Positions 45,421 through 53,902 of a stretch of 64,000 nt of DNA are shown piece by piece. Under the pieces are notes generated by a model. That model saw only the letters and a program-made list of their open reading frames with translations. It was not told the DNA's origin and searched no databases. The translations under genes and the position numbers were made by a program. This stretch comes from DATBLE01 sp963719325 (GTDB lineage: Bacteria > Actinomycetota > Thermoleophilia > Gaiellales > Gaiellaceae), in assembly GCA_963719325.1 (NCBI GenBank), contig CAVRBW010000011.1, forward strand, positions 111,024 through 175,023. The letters run 5' to 3'. Every line of letters begins with the position of its first letter. The first letter of the stretch is position 1.

Positions 45421-45440
45421 ATTATACCCCTGTGGGGTAT
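45421..45440 (-). promoter_or_regulatory. CsoR-type operator overlapping a TATAAT box
   Basis: ATACCCC-TGT-GGGGTAT (45424-45440) is a perfect inverted repeat of the type bound by CsoR/RcnR repressors. On the minus strand it runs into TATAAT (45426-45421), a consensus -10, 8 nt before the permease GTG. A bound repressor would block transcription; metal or sulfur stress would relieve it. No csoR gene is in the window. Confidence 0.7.
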
Positions 45441-46364
45441 CTAGCCTGGAGCTTCGGAGGGCAACGGCAGGCTCTCCCCCGGCGCGCCTGTCGCCTCGGT
45501 CTGGCTCGATCGCCTGGCCGGTCGAGTCGCGAGGAGCGAGCCGAGCAGCACGAGCACGAAGCCGAAGCCCATCCCGAGCGTGAACGACTCGTCGAGGATC
45601 GTGATCCCGAGCACCGCAGCGACCGCTGGGTTGACGTAGGTGATCACGGTCGCGCGGACGGGTCCGATCTCCGCGATCAACGCGAAGAAGAGCAGGAAGG
45701 CGACGGCCGTGCAGACGACGGCGAGGGCTGAGACCGAAGCGATCACGCGCCCCGCGGGCACGTCAGGCGGGAGGCTGAAGGCCGAGATCGGCGCGTACAC
45801 CACTGCCGTGATCCCGAGCGAGAGCGAGATCACGCCGAGCGCCGGCAGTCCGTCGAGGAAGCGGGACAGCAGGATCGGGCCCACCGCATAGCCGACCACG
45901 ACGAGGCCGAGCTCGACGAGCGCGATGCTGCTCGTCTTGCCCAGATCGAGCCCGACGAGGGCAGCGACTCCGGCGATCCCGACCAGCAAGCCGATCGTGC
46001 TCGAGGCGCCGAGGCGCTCACGATCACCGGTCGTGCGCGCGATCGCGGCCCCGACGAGCGGCACCGCGGCGATCATCAGCCCGGCGAGGGAGCTCGACAC
46101 GTGGGTCTCGGCGCGCGAGAGCAGCACCCACGGGGCCGCGATCTCGACCGCCGCGAACACGAGGAGCGGGCGCCAGCGCGCGAGGACCGGGCGCAACTCG
46201 CGCCGGGCGGCCGCGATCGGCAACAGAAGGAGCGCCGCGATCGCCGTCCGGCCGAAGACGAGCGTCTCCGGGCTGAGCTCTCGGACGGCGACGCGGATCA
46301 GGAGGTACGGAATCCCCCAGATCACGCACATCGCCGCGAACAGGAGCAAGCCTCGCCGCGTCAT
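45441..46364 (-). CDS. EamA/DMT family transporter
   Basis: 307 aa, ten predicted membrane segments in two EamA repeats (LLFAAMCVIWGIPYLLIRVAV at the start of repeat 1; VELGLVVVGYAVGPILLSRFL at the start of repeat 2; ATVITYVNPAVAAVLGITILDE near the end). Metabolite or drug exporter by family; substrate unknown. Its stop codon abuts the CsoR-like operator. Divergent from a second EamA gene. Confidence 0.9.
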   Translation of the reverse strand: MTRRGLLLFAAMCVIWGIPYLLIRVAVRELSPETLVFGRTAIAALLLLPIAAARRELRPVLARWRPLLVFAAVEIAAPWVLLSRAETHVSSSLAGLMIAAVPLVGAAIARTTGDRERLGASSTIGLLVGIAGVAALVGLDLGKTSSIALVELGLVVVGYAVGPILLSRFLDGLPALGVISLSLGITAVVYAPISAFSLPPDVPAGRVIASVSALAVVCTAVAFLLFFALIAEIGPVRATVITYVNPAVAAVLGITILDESFTLGMGFGFVLVLLGSLLATRPARRSSQTEATGAPGESLPLPSEAPG

Positions 46365-46525
46365 CTCCCCACGGTACAAGCGCGTCGCGCCCGTCCACCA
46401 GCAGGATTCGTGCTCGCCTCGATAAGCACAAAGCCCCCTGCTGAGCTCATGCCGGCCGCGATGGAGAACGGTTCCGGTCCGGCTGCGCCGCGGCTGTCGA
46501 TGCCGCGTAGCGCACACTTCCCCCG

Positions 46526-47458
46526 ATGAGCACGCGCGGGTGGACCCTCTTTGCCGCCGTCTCGGCGCTGTGGGGTGTCGTCTACGCCGTGATCAAGGTG
46601 GCCGTGGACGACGGCCTCAACCCGGTCTTCATCACCTGGGTGCGGCTCGTCATCGCCGCCGCGGTGCTGCTGCCGATCGCGTGGCGCAGCGGCGGCTTCG
46701 GCTTCATCAGAGGCAGCCTGGGCTGGCTGACGCTCTTCGCAGCGGTCGAGGTGATCGTCCCGCAGCCGCTGATCGCCGCCGGCGAGCAGCGGGTGTCCTC
46801 GTCGCTGACCGCGATCCTGATCGCCGCCGCTCCTCTGTTCGTGGCGCTGATCGCTCTGCGCTTCGACGATTCCGAACGCCCGTCGAGTCGCGCCTTCGTC
46901 GGCCTCGCGGTCGGCTTCGTGGGGGTCGCGGCCCTGGTCGGCATCGACGTCCGTGGCGACTCCCGCGAGGCGCTCGGGGCGGCAATGATCCTCTTCGCGG
47001 CACTGTGCTACGCGGTGGGGCCGCTGATCGTGAAGCACCGGCTGCGCGACCTCGATCCGCGCGCATCGATGGGGGTCAGCATCGCCATCGCCGCGATCGT
47101 CCTGACCCCCGGGCTCAGCTTCGACCTGCCGAGCGCGCTTCCGTCTGCGGGTGCGCTTGTCGCTCTCGCCGCGCTCGGGCTCTTCTGTACGGCGGCCGCA
47201 TTCGCGCTCTACGGCGCGCTCATCGTCGAGGTCGGCGCCGGCCGAGCTCTCGTCGTCACGTACCTCAACCCGCTCGTCGCCTTGCTCGTCGGCGTCGCGT
47301 TCCTCGACGAACGGCCGGGTCTCGGCAGCGCCGCCGGCCTGATCCTGATCCTGGGCGGGTCGTGGCTGGCGACGGGCGGGAGGCTGCGCACGCGCAAACA
47401 GCGTCGGGCGGCGGCCATCGGGACGCCTGCGGCCGTGGCGGAGGAAGACGCCGGGTGA
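46526..47458 (+). CDS. EamA/DMT family transporter
   Basis: 310 aa with two EamA repeats (LFAAVSALWGVVYAVIKVAV; ALGAAMILFAALCYAVGPLIVKH; ALVVTYLNPLVALLVGVAFLDE). Similar architecture to the divergent gene at 45441-46364, from which it is separated by 161 bp, and to the partial gene at the right edge of the window. Substrate unknown. Confidence 0.9.
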   Translation: MSTRGWTLFAAVSALWGVVYAVIKVAVDDGLNPVFITWVRLVIAAAVLLPIAWRSGGFGFIRGSLGWLTLFAAVEVIVPQPLIAAGEQRVSSSLTAILIAAAPLFVALIALRFDDSERPSSRAFVGLAVGFVGVAALVGIDVRGDSREALGAAMILFAALCYAVGPLIVKHRLRDLDPRASMGVSIAIAAIVLTPGLSFDLPSALPSAGALVALAALGLFCTAAAFALYGALIVEVGAGRALVVTYLNPLVALLVGVAFLDERPGLGSAAGLILILGGSWLATGGRLRTRKQRRAAAIGTPAAVAEEDAG

Positions 47459-47477
47459 GCCCACACGGCCGGGGCAC

Positions 47478-47516
47478 TTGACGTTCCAGCCTGCCGCGTA
47501 CGATGATGCCCGCGTG
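47478..47516 (+). promoter_or_regulatory. Putative leaderless promoter of the cytochrome gene
   Basis: TTGACG (47478-47483), a 15-bp spacer, TACGAT (47499-47504), then 9 nt to the GTG at 47514. This is the only one of the leaderless sites here with a convincing -35. Confidence 0.5.
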
Positions 47517-48236
47517 CGACGGCGTATTGTCGTCGGGAGTGTTCTCGTGGCGTGCTCGATCGGCGCCGTGCTCTTCGCAGCGGTCGAGGGAAGAGCGCGC
47601 CCTGCAAGTGGGTCGTCGGCGGTTGCACGGATCGACCCGCATGTCGCTGCCGGGGCTCACGACTTCGTCCAGTTCGCCTGTGCAGCGTGCCACGGCTCGC
47701 TTGGTCGTGGTGCCGTCTCACCGTTCGTGCCCGCCCTCCGAGGCGTGGGCAAGTCACTCACGGTCCAGGCATTGACCCGGATCATCACGCATGGGCTGGG
47801 CGAGTCCACAAACCCGAAGCGGCCGTACATGCCGGTCTGGGGGCCTGTGATCTCGAAGCGCCAGGTGGCCGACCTGGTCGCGTACATCCGGGCCGGTCTT
47901 CCGCAGGTTCAATACGCAACGCCGGTCCCGATTCCCGGTGACCAGGGCCCGGTGGTCGCGGGCATGGCCGCGTACGTGCATTACGGCTGCATCAACTGCC
48001 ACGGTCCCAACGGGCTCGGCGGGGTGCCGAACCCGCAGTCGCCCGACAAGGCGATCCCGCCGCTATCGGGCCAGGACTTCCGCCAGGAGTTCGACACCGA
48101 CGCGAAGGTCCTCCAGATGATCCGCTCGGGCAGCGTCATCGGCAGGCCGCCGATCACGAGCATGCCGCACTGGGGCGGGATCATCCCCGGCTGGCAGCTG
48201 AAGGCGCTCGTCGCCTACCTGAAGACGCTCAAGTAG
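47514..48236 (+). CDS. Dihaem cytochrome c
   Basis: About 240 aa. An N-terminal membrane anchor or signal (RRRIVVGSVLVACSIGAVLFAAVEG) is followed by two class I cytochrome c domains: CAACH near residue 56 and CINCH near residue 159, each with a later Met-containing segment (PYMPVWG; SMPHWGG). An exported electron carrier, perhaps to a terminal oxidase or dehydrogenase not in the window. GTG start chosen from the promoter spacing; the frame is also open from a TTG at 47478. It converges on the ABC transporter operon. Confidence 0.88.
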   Translation: MRRRIVVGSVLVACSIGAVLFAAVEGRARPASGSSAVARIDPHVAAGAHDFVQFACAACHGSLGRGAVSPFVPALRGVGKSLTVQALTRIITHGLGESTNPKRPYMPVWGPVISKRQVADLVAYIRAGLPQVQYATPVPIPGDQGPVVAGMAAYVHYGCINCHGPNGLGGVPNPQSPDKAIPPLSGQDFRQEFDTDAKVLQMIRSGSVIGRPPITSMPHWGGIIPGWQLKALVAYLKTLK

Positions 48237-48253
48237 CTCACCAGCCGTCAGGG

Positions 48254-49819
48254 TTAGGCGGCGCTGCGGACGCCGGCCATCATCAGGCCGAGCGCCTCCC
48301 GCGTGCTCTCGCGCGGGCTCACCTCGGCGATCACCTCGCCCTCGAACATCACGAGCACGCGGTCGGAGAGCGACAGCACCTCGTCGAGGTCCTCCGAGAC
48401 GATGAGGATCGCCGTACCGGCGTCGCGCTGCTCCATCAGGCGTTCGTGGATGTAGTGGCCGGCGCCGACGTCGACCCCGCGCGTCGGCTGGGCCGCCAGG
48501 AGCACACGCGGGCGCGCCGACAGCTCGCGCGCGAGGATCAGCTTCTGGATGTTGCCTCCGGAAAGGTTGCGCGCCGGTGTGTCGAGGCTCGGCGTCTTGA
48601 CGTCGAACTCGGCGACGAGCGCTTCGCAGTGCCTCCTGATCGCGCTGCCTCGGAGGAACCCCAACCGCGCGAACTCCGGCGCGCCGTTGTCGATCAGGAG
48701 CAGGTTCTCGGCGACGGAGAACGCGGCGACGACGCCGTCGCGCATCCGCTCCTCCGGGACGAAGCCGAGTCCCGCCCTGCGGACGTCGGCGGGACTGAGC
48801 CCGACGAGCTGCGTGCCCTCGATGTCGATCGAGCCGCCGGCGGCAGGCCTGAGCCCCGCGATCACCTCCGCGAGCTCGCGCTGGCCGTTTCCCGAGACCC
48901 CTGCGATGCCGACGATTTCGCCGCCGCGCACCTCGAGGTCGAGGTCGCGGACGGCATCGACGCCGCGGTCGCCCTTCGCGGTCAGATTGCGCACGACCAG
49001 CCGCGCGTCACCGTGGCCGTTCCCGGCGGGCGGCTCCTGCGACGGCAGCTCGTGACCGACCATCATCTCGGCGAGGCCGTGGCGCGTGACCTCGGACGGC
49101 AGAACGGTCCCGACCTTGCGCCCGTTCCGGAGCACCGTGATCCGGTCCGAGAGCTCGAGCACCTCGCGGATCTTGTGGGAGATGAAGACGAGCCCTCGGC
49201 CGTCGGCGACCATCTGCCGGAGCACGGCGAAGAGGTCGTCGACCTCCTGCGGCGTCAGCACGGCCGTCGGCTCGTCGAGGATCAGGAGCGAGACGTCGCG
49301 GTAGAGCGCCTTGATGATCTCGACGCGCTGTCGCTCGCCGACCGAGAGCTGCCAGATCGACGCCTGCGGGTCGACGCGCAGGCCGTACCTCTCCGACAGC
49401 TCCGCGATGCGCCGTGACACTGCCTCGAGGTCCGTGAGCGGCCGCCTGGTGGATCGTGTCCCGAGCGCGACGTTCTCTGCCACGGTCAGGGTGTTCACGA
49501 GCATGAAGTGCTGGTGGATCATCCCGATCCCGTGCGCGATCGCGGCGGCCGGGGACGTGATCGCACCCGGCTCGCCGCGCAGGCGGATCTCGCCTTCGTC
49601 CGGTTTGTAGATGCCGTAGAGAACGCGCATGAGCGTGCTCTTGCCGGCGCCGTTCTCGCCGAAGAGGGCGTGAACCTCGCCGGCCCGCACGTCGAAGTCG
49701 ACGCGGTCGTTGGCGACCACTCCGGGGAACCGCTTCGTGATGCCGCGCAGCTCGAGCAAGGGCATCGCGTCGCCCGCCGCCAGGGCGGTGTCTCCCGGAG
49801 TGGTCGCCTCGACGGTCAT
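48254..49819 (-). CDS. BMP-family ABC importer, duplicated ATP-binding protein
   Basis: 521 aa with two ABC domains. Domain 1 has an intact Walker A (GENGAGKS), the signature LSVGERQRVEI and Walker B LLILDEPT. Domain 2 is degenerate as in RbsA/BmpA-type importers (GVSGNGQRELAEV in place of Walker A; LSGGNIQKLILAREL; LLAAQPTRGVD). It energises nucleoside-type uptake with the two permeases upstream. Its ATG overlaps the binding-protein TGA (ATGA). Confidence 0.92.
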   Translation of the reverse strand: MTVEATTPGDTALAAGDAMPLLELRGITKRFPGVVANDRVDFDVRAGEVHALFGENGAGKSTLMRVLYGIYKPDEGEIRLRGEPGAITSPAAAIAHGIGMIHQHFMLVNTLTVAENVALGTRSTRRPLTDLEAVSRRIAELSERYGLRVDPQASIWQLSVGERQRVEIIKALYRDVSLLILDEPTAVLTPQEVDDLFAVLRQMVADGRGLVFISHKIREVLELSDRITVLRNGRKVGTVLPSEVTRHGLAEMMVGHELPSQEPPAGNGHGDARLVVRNLTAKGDRGVDAVRDLDLEVRGGEIVGIAGVSGNGQRELAEVIAGLRPAAGGSIDIEGTQLVGLSPADVRRAGLGFVPEERMRDGVVAAFSVAENLLLIDNGAPEFARLGFLRGSAIRRHCEALVAEFDVKTPSLDTPARNLSGGNIQKLILARELSARPRVLLAAQPTRGVDVGAGHYIHERLMEQRDAGTAILIVSEDLDEVLSLSDRVLVMFEGEVIAEVSPRESTREALGLMMAGVRSAA

Positions 49820-50799
49820 TGACTGTTCGGGATGAGGATCTTGCCGCTGATGATCCCGGCGATGACCTTCCTCGCCGTCGCCTGGACGGTCTTCGGCGTG
49901 TTCGAGGCCTTGTTGAACTGGACCTTCTCGCCGCCGTTCTTCAGCGAGATCCGGTAGGAGACGCCGCCGAGCTTCCCGTTCTGGACGCGCGTGATGATCT
50001 GGTTGAGGACCGGCATCCAGTCGTACATCTGGGTCGCGACGACGTTCTTCGGGGCGAGCGACGCCTGCGTCCACTGCGTCCCGAACCACTTGAGGTTGTT
50101 CTCGCGGGCGACGGTGATCGCACCCACGACCGACTGCGAGCTGCCGGTCAGCACGTCGGCCTTCTGCGCGACGAACTGGCTGGCCTGCTTCGACATCAGG
50201 CTCGGGTCGCTGAACGAGCCCGTGTAGGCCACGTGTACGACCGTCTTCTTCGACTGCGCCTTCGCGCCGGCAACGAAGCCGTCGACGTAGAGCTTGGCGT
50301 CGCCGACCGCGATCGGGCCGATGACACCGAGAACCTTCGTCTTGCTCATCAGCGACGCGATGTAGCCGTTGACGTAGCCGCCCTCCTGCGAGTTCGCCTC
50401 GTACGCGTACACGTTCGGCTGGCCGTAGGTCGTTCCGGCCGTGCCCCACGCGAACGACGTCTTCGGGAACTGCGGTGCGAGCTGCTCGATCGTTCCTCCG
50501 TACTGCGAACCGTGCGCGATGATCAGGTCGTAGCCCTGGCTCGCGTACTGGCGGATGATGTTCGCCGCGTTCGCGACGACGAACTGGTTCTCCGAGACGG
50601 AGAGCTGGAGGTCGTACTTCTTCTGCATGTTGAGAAGCGCGTGCTGCATCGACTGCGTGAACGCGAGGTCGTTGTGCGCGCTCGGCGCGATCAGCGCGAC
50701 CTTCAACTTGGTCGCGTGCGTCTTCAACGGTGCGCCGGCGGCCTGGACGGTGAGTACGAGCGCCGTCACGGCGGTGATCATGAGCAGGAACTTGCGCAT
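49816..50799 (-). CDS. BMP/PnrA-family substrate-binding protein without lipobox
   Basis: 327 aa. A signal peptide (MRKFLLMITAVTALVLTVQAAGA) is followed by a PnrA/BMP periplasmic-binding fold (LKVALIAPSAHNDLAFTQSMQ; YDLIIAHGSQYGGTIEQLAPQFP; KVLGVIGPIAVGDAKLYVDGF; DVLTGSSQSVVGAITVARE). Relatives bind purine nucleosides. Unlike most it has no lipobox cysteine, so it should be freely secreted or tethered otherwise. AAGAAGGAA ribosome-binding site. Third gene of the permease-permease-BMP-ATPase unit. Confidence 0.9.
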   Translation of the reverse strand: MRKFLLMITAVTALVLTVQAAGAPLKTHATKLKVALIAPSAHNDLAFTQSMQHALLNMQKKYDLQLSVSENQFVVANAANIIRQYASQGYDLIIAHGSQYGGTIEQLAPQFPKTSFAWGTAGTTYGQPNVYAYEANSQEGGYVNGYIASLMSKTKVLGVIGPIAVGDAKLYVDGFVAGAKAQSKKTVVHVAYTGSFSDPSLMSKQASQFVAQKADVLTGSSQSVVGAITVARENNLKWFGTQWTQASLAPKNVVATQMYDWMPVLNQIITRVQNGKLGGVSYRISLKNGGEKVQFNKASNTPKTVQATARKVIAGIISGKILIPNSQ

Positions 50800-50866
50800 T
50801 GCCGATTCCTTCTTTCGTTAGCTGATTCAGGTCGGTGGTCCGTGGTCTTCTCTGGCTCCGGCTGCC

Positions 50867-51799
50867 TCAACCTCCTCGCGTGTAGGGCGTGGCCAGGGCG
50901 GCCGGCTGCCGGAAGCGCCGCGCCACCGTGAGCAAGGCCAGGACGGTGATCACCGCGGGGGCCGCCGCGGCGAGATCGGAGACGCTGACCGGGATGATCC
51001 CGAGGCCCTTCCACGAGAGGACGAGGGCCTGCGTCAATCCGTAGAGGAGCGACCCGAGCATCACGCCGACCGGCCGCCAGCCGCCGAAGTAGACGAGCGC
51101 AACGGCGATGAAGCCCTCCGCGTTCGTGATGTTCTGCTGGAAGATCCCGACGTCGATCAGCAGGGTCGCGCCGGCAAGGCCGGCGAGCGAGCTGCCGATC
51201 GTGACCGTCGCGTAGCGGGTGCGCGCGACGCTCACGCCGAGGCTGTCGGCAGCCGCGGGGTTCTCGCCGACCGCCTTGACGTTCAGCCCGAAGGTCGTCC
51301 GGTTGAGCACGAACGCGACCACCGGGACAAGGGCGAACGCGGTGTAGACGAGCAGGTCTTGCCGGAAGAGGGTCTTGCCGAGGAACGGCAACTCGTGCAG
51401 GTACGGAACCTCGATCTTGCCGGGCTGGTCGATCGGAAGCGGCGTCCCGACGAGCTTCAGGAAAAGCAGCGAGGTGAATCCGAGCGCGAACAGATAGACG
51501 CCGATGCCGCTGATCCCCTGCTCCGCCCGCAACGTCACGCTGATGAACGCGGTCGCGAGCCCGAGTCCGGCACCGACCGCCATCCCTGCGAGCACGGCGA
51601 GGACCAGGTTGCCGCTCTTCAGCACGACGTAGTAGCTCGTGAATGCTCCGAGCAGCATGATCCCGTCGACGCCGAGGTTGAGCACGCCGCTGCGCTGGCC
51701 GAGCGTCTCGCCGAGCGAGGCGAGCAGGAACGGCGCAGCGAGCTGGATCGCCGACGCCACCGTCGCCGTCAGGATCGCCGTCGTGAAGAACTCGCTCAT
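50867..51799 (-). CDS. BMP-family ABC importer, permease 2
   Basis: 310 aa BPD_transp_2 permease, about eight membrane segments: LAAPFLLASLGETLGQRSGVLNLGVDGIMLLGAF is the family N-terminus, and FGLNVKAVGENPAAADSLGVSV contains the cytoplasmic coupling loop. The start MSEFFTTAIL lies 154 bp after the first permease; that gap holds a strong hairpin. Confidence 0.92.
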   Translation of the reverse strand: MSEFFTTAILTATVASAIQLAAPFLLASLGETLGQRSGVLNLGVDGIMLLGAFTSYYVVLKSGNLVLAVLAGMAVGAGLGLATAFISVTLRAEQGISGIGVYLFALGFTSLLFLKLVGTPLPIDQPGKIEVPYLHELPFLGKTLFRQDLLVYTAFALVPVVAFVLNRTTFGLNVKAVGENPAAADSLGVSVARTRYATVTIGSSLAGLAGATLLIDVGIFQQNITNAEGFIAVALVYFGGWRPVGVMLGSLLYGLTQALVLSWKGLGIIPVSVSDLAAAAPAVITVLALLTVARRFRQPAALATPYTRGG

Positions 51800-51888
51800 A
51801 CGCCAACCTCGCCGATGCGGGTTTCCGTCGCCGCGACCGACATGGCGGGCGCGGCTCCCAACGGCTGCTGAGGTGCGAGATGGTTTGG

Positions 51889-51957
51889 GGAGGGGGGCCC
51901 ATGGGGGGAACCGGCTGTTCCCCCCATGAGAGCGAGTCGAAGGCGAGCGACGCTCAT
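51889..51957 (-). repeat. GC-rich palindromic repeat between the two permease genes
   Basis: Contains a perfect 12-bp stem CATGGGGGGAAC-CGGCT-GTTCCCCCCATG (51900-51928) followed by a GAGCGAGTCGAAGGCGAGCG stretch. A similar arrangement (GCGAGCGAAGCGAGCG, G-rich tract, GGGGACCAGGGGTTCCCC hairpin) lies at about 2383-2441, and a weaker one at about 26950-27045. It may be an intra-operon mRNA-processing or attenuating REP-like element. Confidence 0.5.
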
Positions 51958-53156
51958 GCGGGCCTCGGCGATGCGACGGGTTGCTCGACGCGCTCCGGCG
52001 ACGGCTCGGGCGGCTCGCCCGGCGGCGTCGCCTTCGGGGCACGGGGGCGGCGGCGCAGAAACTCGACCGAGACGACGAACACGACGACGAGGCCGTTCAG
52101 CGCGACGACGAGGTCGGACGGGACGTTCGTGACCACCTGCATCGCGTCGCCGCCGACGAGCAGCCCCGCGAAGATGAACGACGAGAGGATCGTCCACAGC
52201 GGGTTCAGCCCGCCGAACAGCGCGACGACGATCCCGTTGAAGCCCGCGGACCCGGTGAAGCCGGTCAGGCTCCCGTCGGTGACCATCCGGTGCGAGATGC
52301 TCCCGAAGACGAGCATCGCACCGGCCATGCCGCACAGCGCGCCGCTGAGCGTGAGCGCGAGCGTCGTCGTGCGCGCGACGGGCATCCCCGCGTACGTCGC
52401 GGCGTCGCGCGACAGCCCGACGGCGCGGATCCGGAAGCCGAAGCTCGTCCGCCAGAGCAAGACGTAGACGGCGACCGCAGCCAGCAACGCAACGACGACG
52501 CCGAGATGAAGCTGCGTGCCGCCCTTCAGGATCGGGAGCCATGAGCTCTCCGGCAGGAGCCGGGTTTGCGGAATCAGCCCTCCGACCGATTCCGCCGTCC
52601 GGTCGCGCAGCGGCCCCGCCAGCATGTAGTTCATCACCTGGACGGCGACGAGATTGAGCATGATCGTGCTCAGGATCTCGTTGACCCCGAAGTAGCCCTT
52701 GAAGGCGCCGGGAATCGCACCCCAGAAGCCGCCGCCGATCGCGCCGGCGAGGATCGTGAGCGGGATCAGAAGACCCGCCGGCAGCCCGGGCAGCGCGAGC
52801 GCAGTCGCCGTCGCGAACAGCGCGCCCATGGCGATCTGGCCCTCGCCGCCGATGTTGAACACGTTCGCGCGGAACGCGATGCAGATACCCACGCCGACGA
52901 GCAGCAGCGGGACGGCCTTCACCGCCGTCGCGCTCAGCGCATAGCTGTCGCCGAACGCACCGTTGAGCAGCGCGCGGTAGCCGGTGACGGGATTCGCGCC
53001 GAGCGCAAGGATCATGGCGGCGCCGACCAGGAGCGCGGCGAGCGCCGACCCTGGGAGCGCGAGCCACGTGAGCCGAAAGTCACGCCAGTCGAGCCGTGGC
53101 ACAAGCCGCCCACCAGGGGCTGAGCGAGGCCGGGGTCTCGCCTCTCGTCTCGTCAT
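51954..53156 (-). CDS. BMP-family ABC importer, permease 1
   Basis: 400 aa BPD_transp_2 permease with a basic N-terminus (RREARPRPRSAPGGR), about nine membrane segments, and the family patterns FNIGGEGQIAMGALFA, GVNEILSTIMLNLVAVQVMNYML, and FGFRIRAVGLSRDAATYAGMPV (coupling loop). First gene of the operon. Its last residues lie in the repeat at 51889-51957. Confidence 0.92.
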   Translation of the reverse strand: MTRREARPRPRSAPGGRLVPRLDWRDFRLTWLALPGSALAALLVGAAMILALGANPVTGYRALLNGAFGDSYALSATAVKAVPLLLVGVGICIAFRANVFNIGGEGQIAMGALFATATALALPGLPAGLLIPLTILAGAIGGGFWGAIPGAFKGYFGVNEILSTIMLNLVAVQVMNYMLAGPLRDRTAESVGGLIPQTRLLPESSWLPILKGGTQLHLGVVVALLAAVAVYVLLWRTSFGFRIRAVGLSRDAATYAGMPVARTTTLALTLSGALCGMAGAMLVFGSISHRMVTDGSLTGFTGSAGFNGIVVALFGGLNPLWTILSSFIFAGLLVGGDAMQVVTNVPSDLVVALNGLVVVFVVSVEFLRRRPRAPKATPPGEPPEPSPERVEQPVASPRPA

Positions 53157-53445
53157 CGCACCTCGTCGAGTGAGTGGGATCGACCGGAAATGCGCCGTGG
53201 GTCTATGTAGGCGCACACGCGACGCGTCAACATCGGTAGTCGGCCGCACGGCGGATGCGGAACTGCCACAGGCGGCGGATGCCGGCTCCAACCGCGTCGC
53301 CCAGGAGAAGGTCGCGCGCCGATAGGGGATGGCCCCGACCCGTTCCGGGGTAGTGAGAAGCCGCAACATCGCAGCGGCTTTCCGTGATGGTCCCGGCCGC
53401 GCGAGTTGTCGAGGATCTAAGAATGGGCTCGGAGCGAGGTGCCGT
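53157..53445. other. Longest gene-free stretch
   Basis: 289 bp between the divergent permease 1 and the small secreted protein. I see no RNA gene, riboswitch core or convincing promoter; a GACCCGTTCCGGGG-type short hairpin near 53337-53351 is the only local structure. Confidence 0.5.
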
Positions 53446-53902
53446 TTGATCTGTCGGCTCCTTGCCATGACGCTTGTGGCTGTCACCGTCCCGGCGGTCT
53501 CCCTCGCTTCGTCGCCGCGCCTGGACGTTCGGGCAAGCCTGAAACCGGTCGGCTGCAAGACGAGCCTCTCCGGAACCAGAGTCACGGTCAGCGGCTGCTC
53601 CGCAAGCGCGCCCTTTCGTAGGCACGAGCCGTGGCAGGTTGGACGTGACCTACAGCGCGGTCGCCGATCTCGCTCGGGGCCAAGGCTCTCAGCGGGGCGT
53701 GCTGACTCTGCGCGGAGCCGGCGTGCACGACGTGCTCGTTCTCCGGTTCTCTGGCCGCGTCACGGTGAGCTCCGGGCTCAGCAGCGGGACCTGGAACGCT
53801 CTCAGACGCGGCGGCGGCTTCGCGCGAGCTCCCCGCACCGGCACGTACTCGAGTCGCACGCCGGACCAGGGCGTGCATATCAGCTTCAGCATCCGTGGCT
53901 AG
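53446..53902 (+). CDS. Small secreted protein, one frameshift
   Basis: An N-terminal signal peptide (ICRLLAMTLVAVTVPAVSLA, TTG start at 53446 with GGAGCGAGGTG, or ATG at 53467) leads into SSPRLDVRASLKPVGCKTSLSGTRVTVSGCSASAPF. There the frame breaks at a CCCTTT run (about 53611-53614); dropping one T continues into VGTSRGRLDVTYSAVADLARGQG ... GVHISFSIRG, ending at 53902. Repaired length is about 151 aa, with one likely disulfide. Family not recognised. It overlaps the next gene by 8 bp. Confidence 0.6.
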
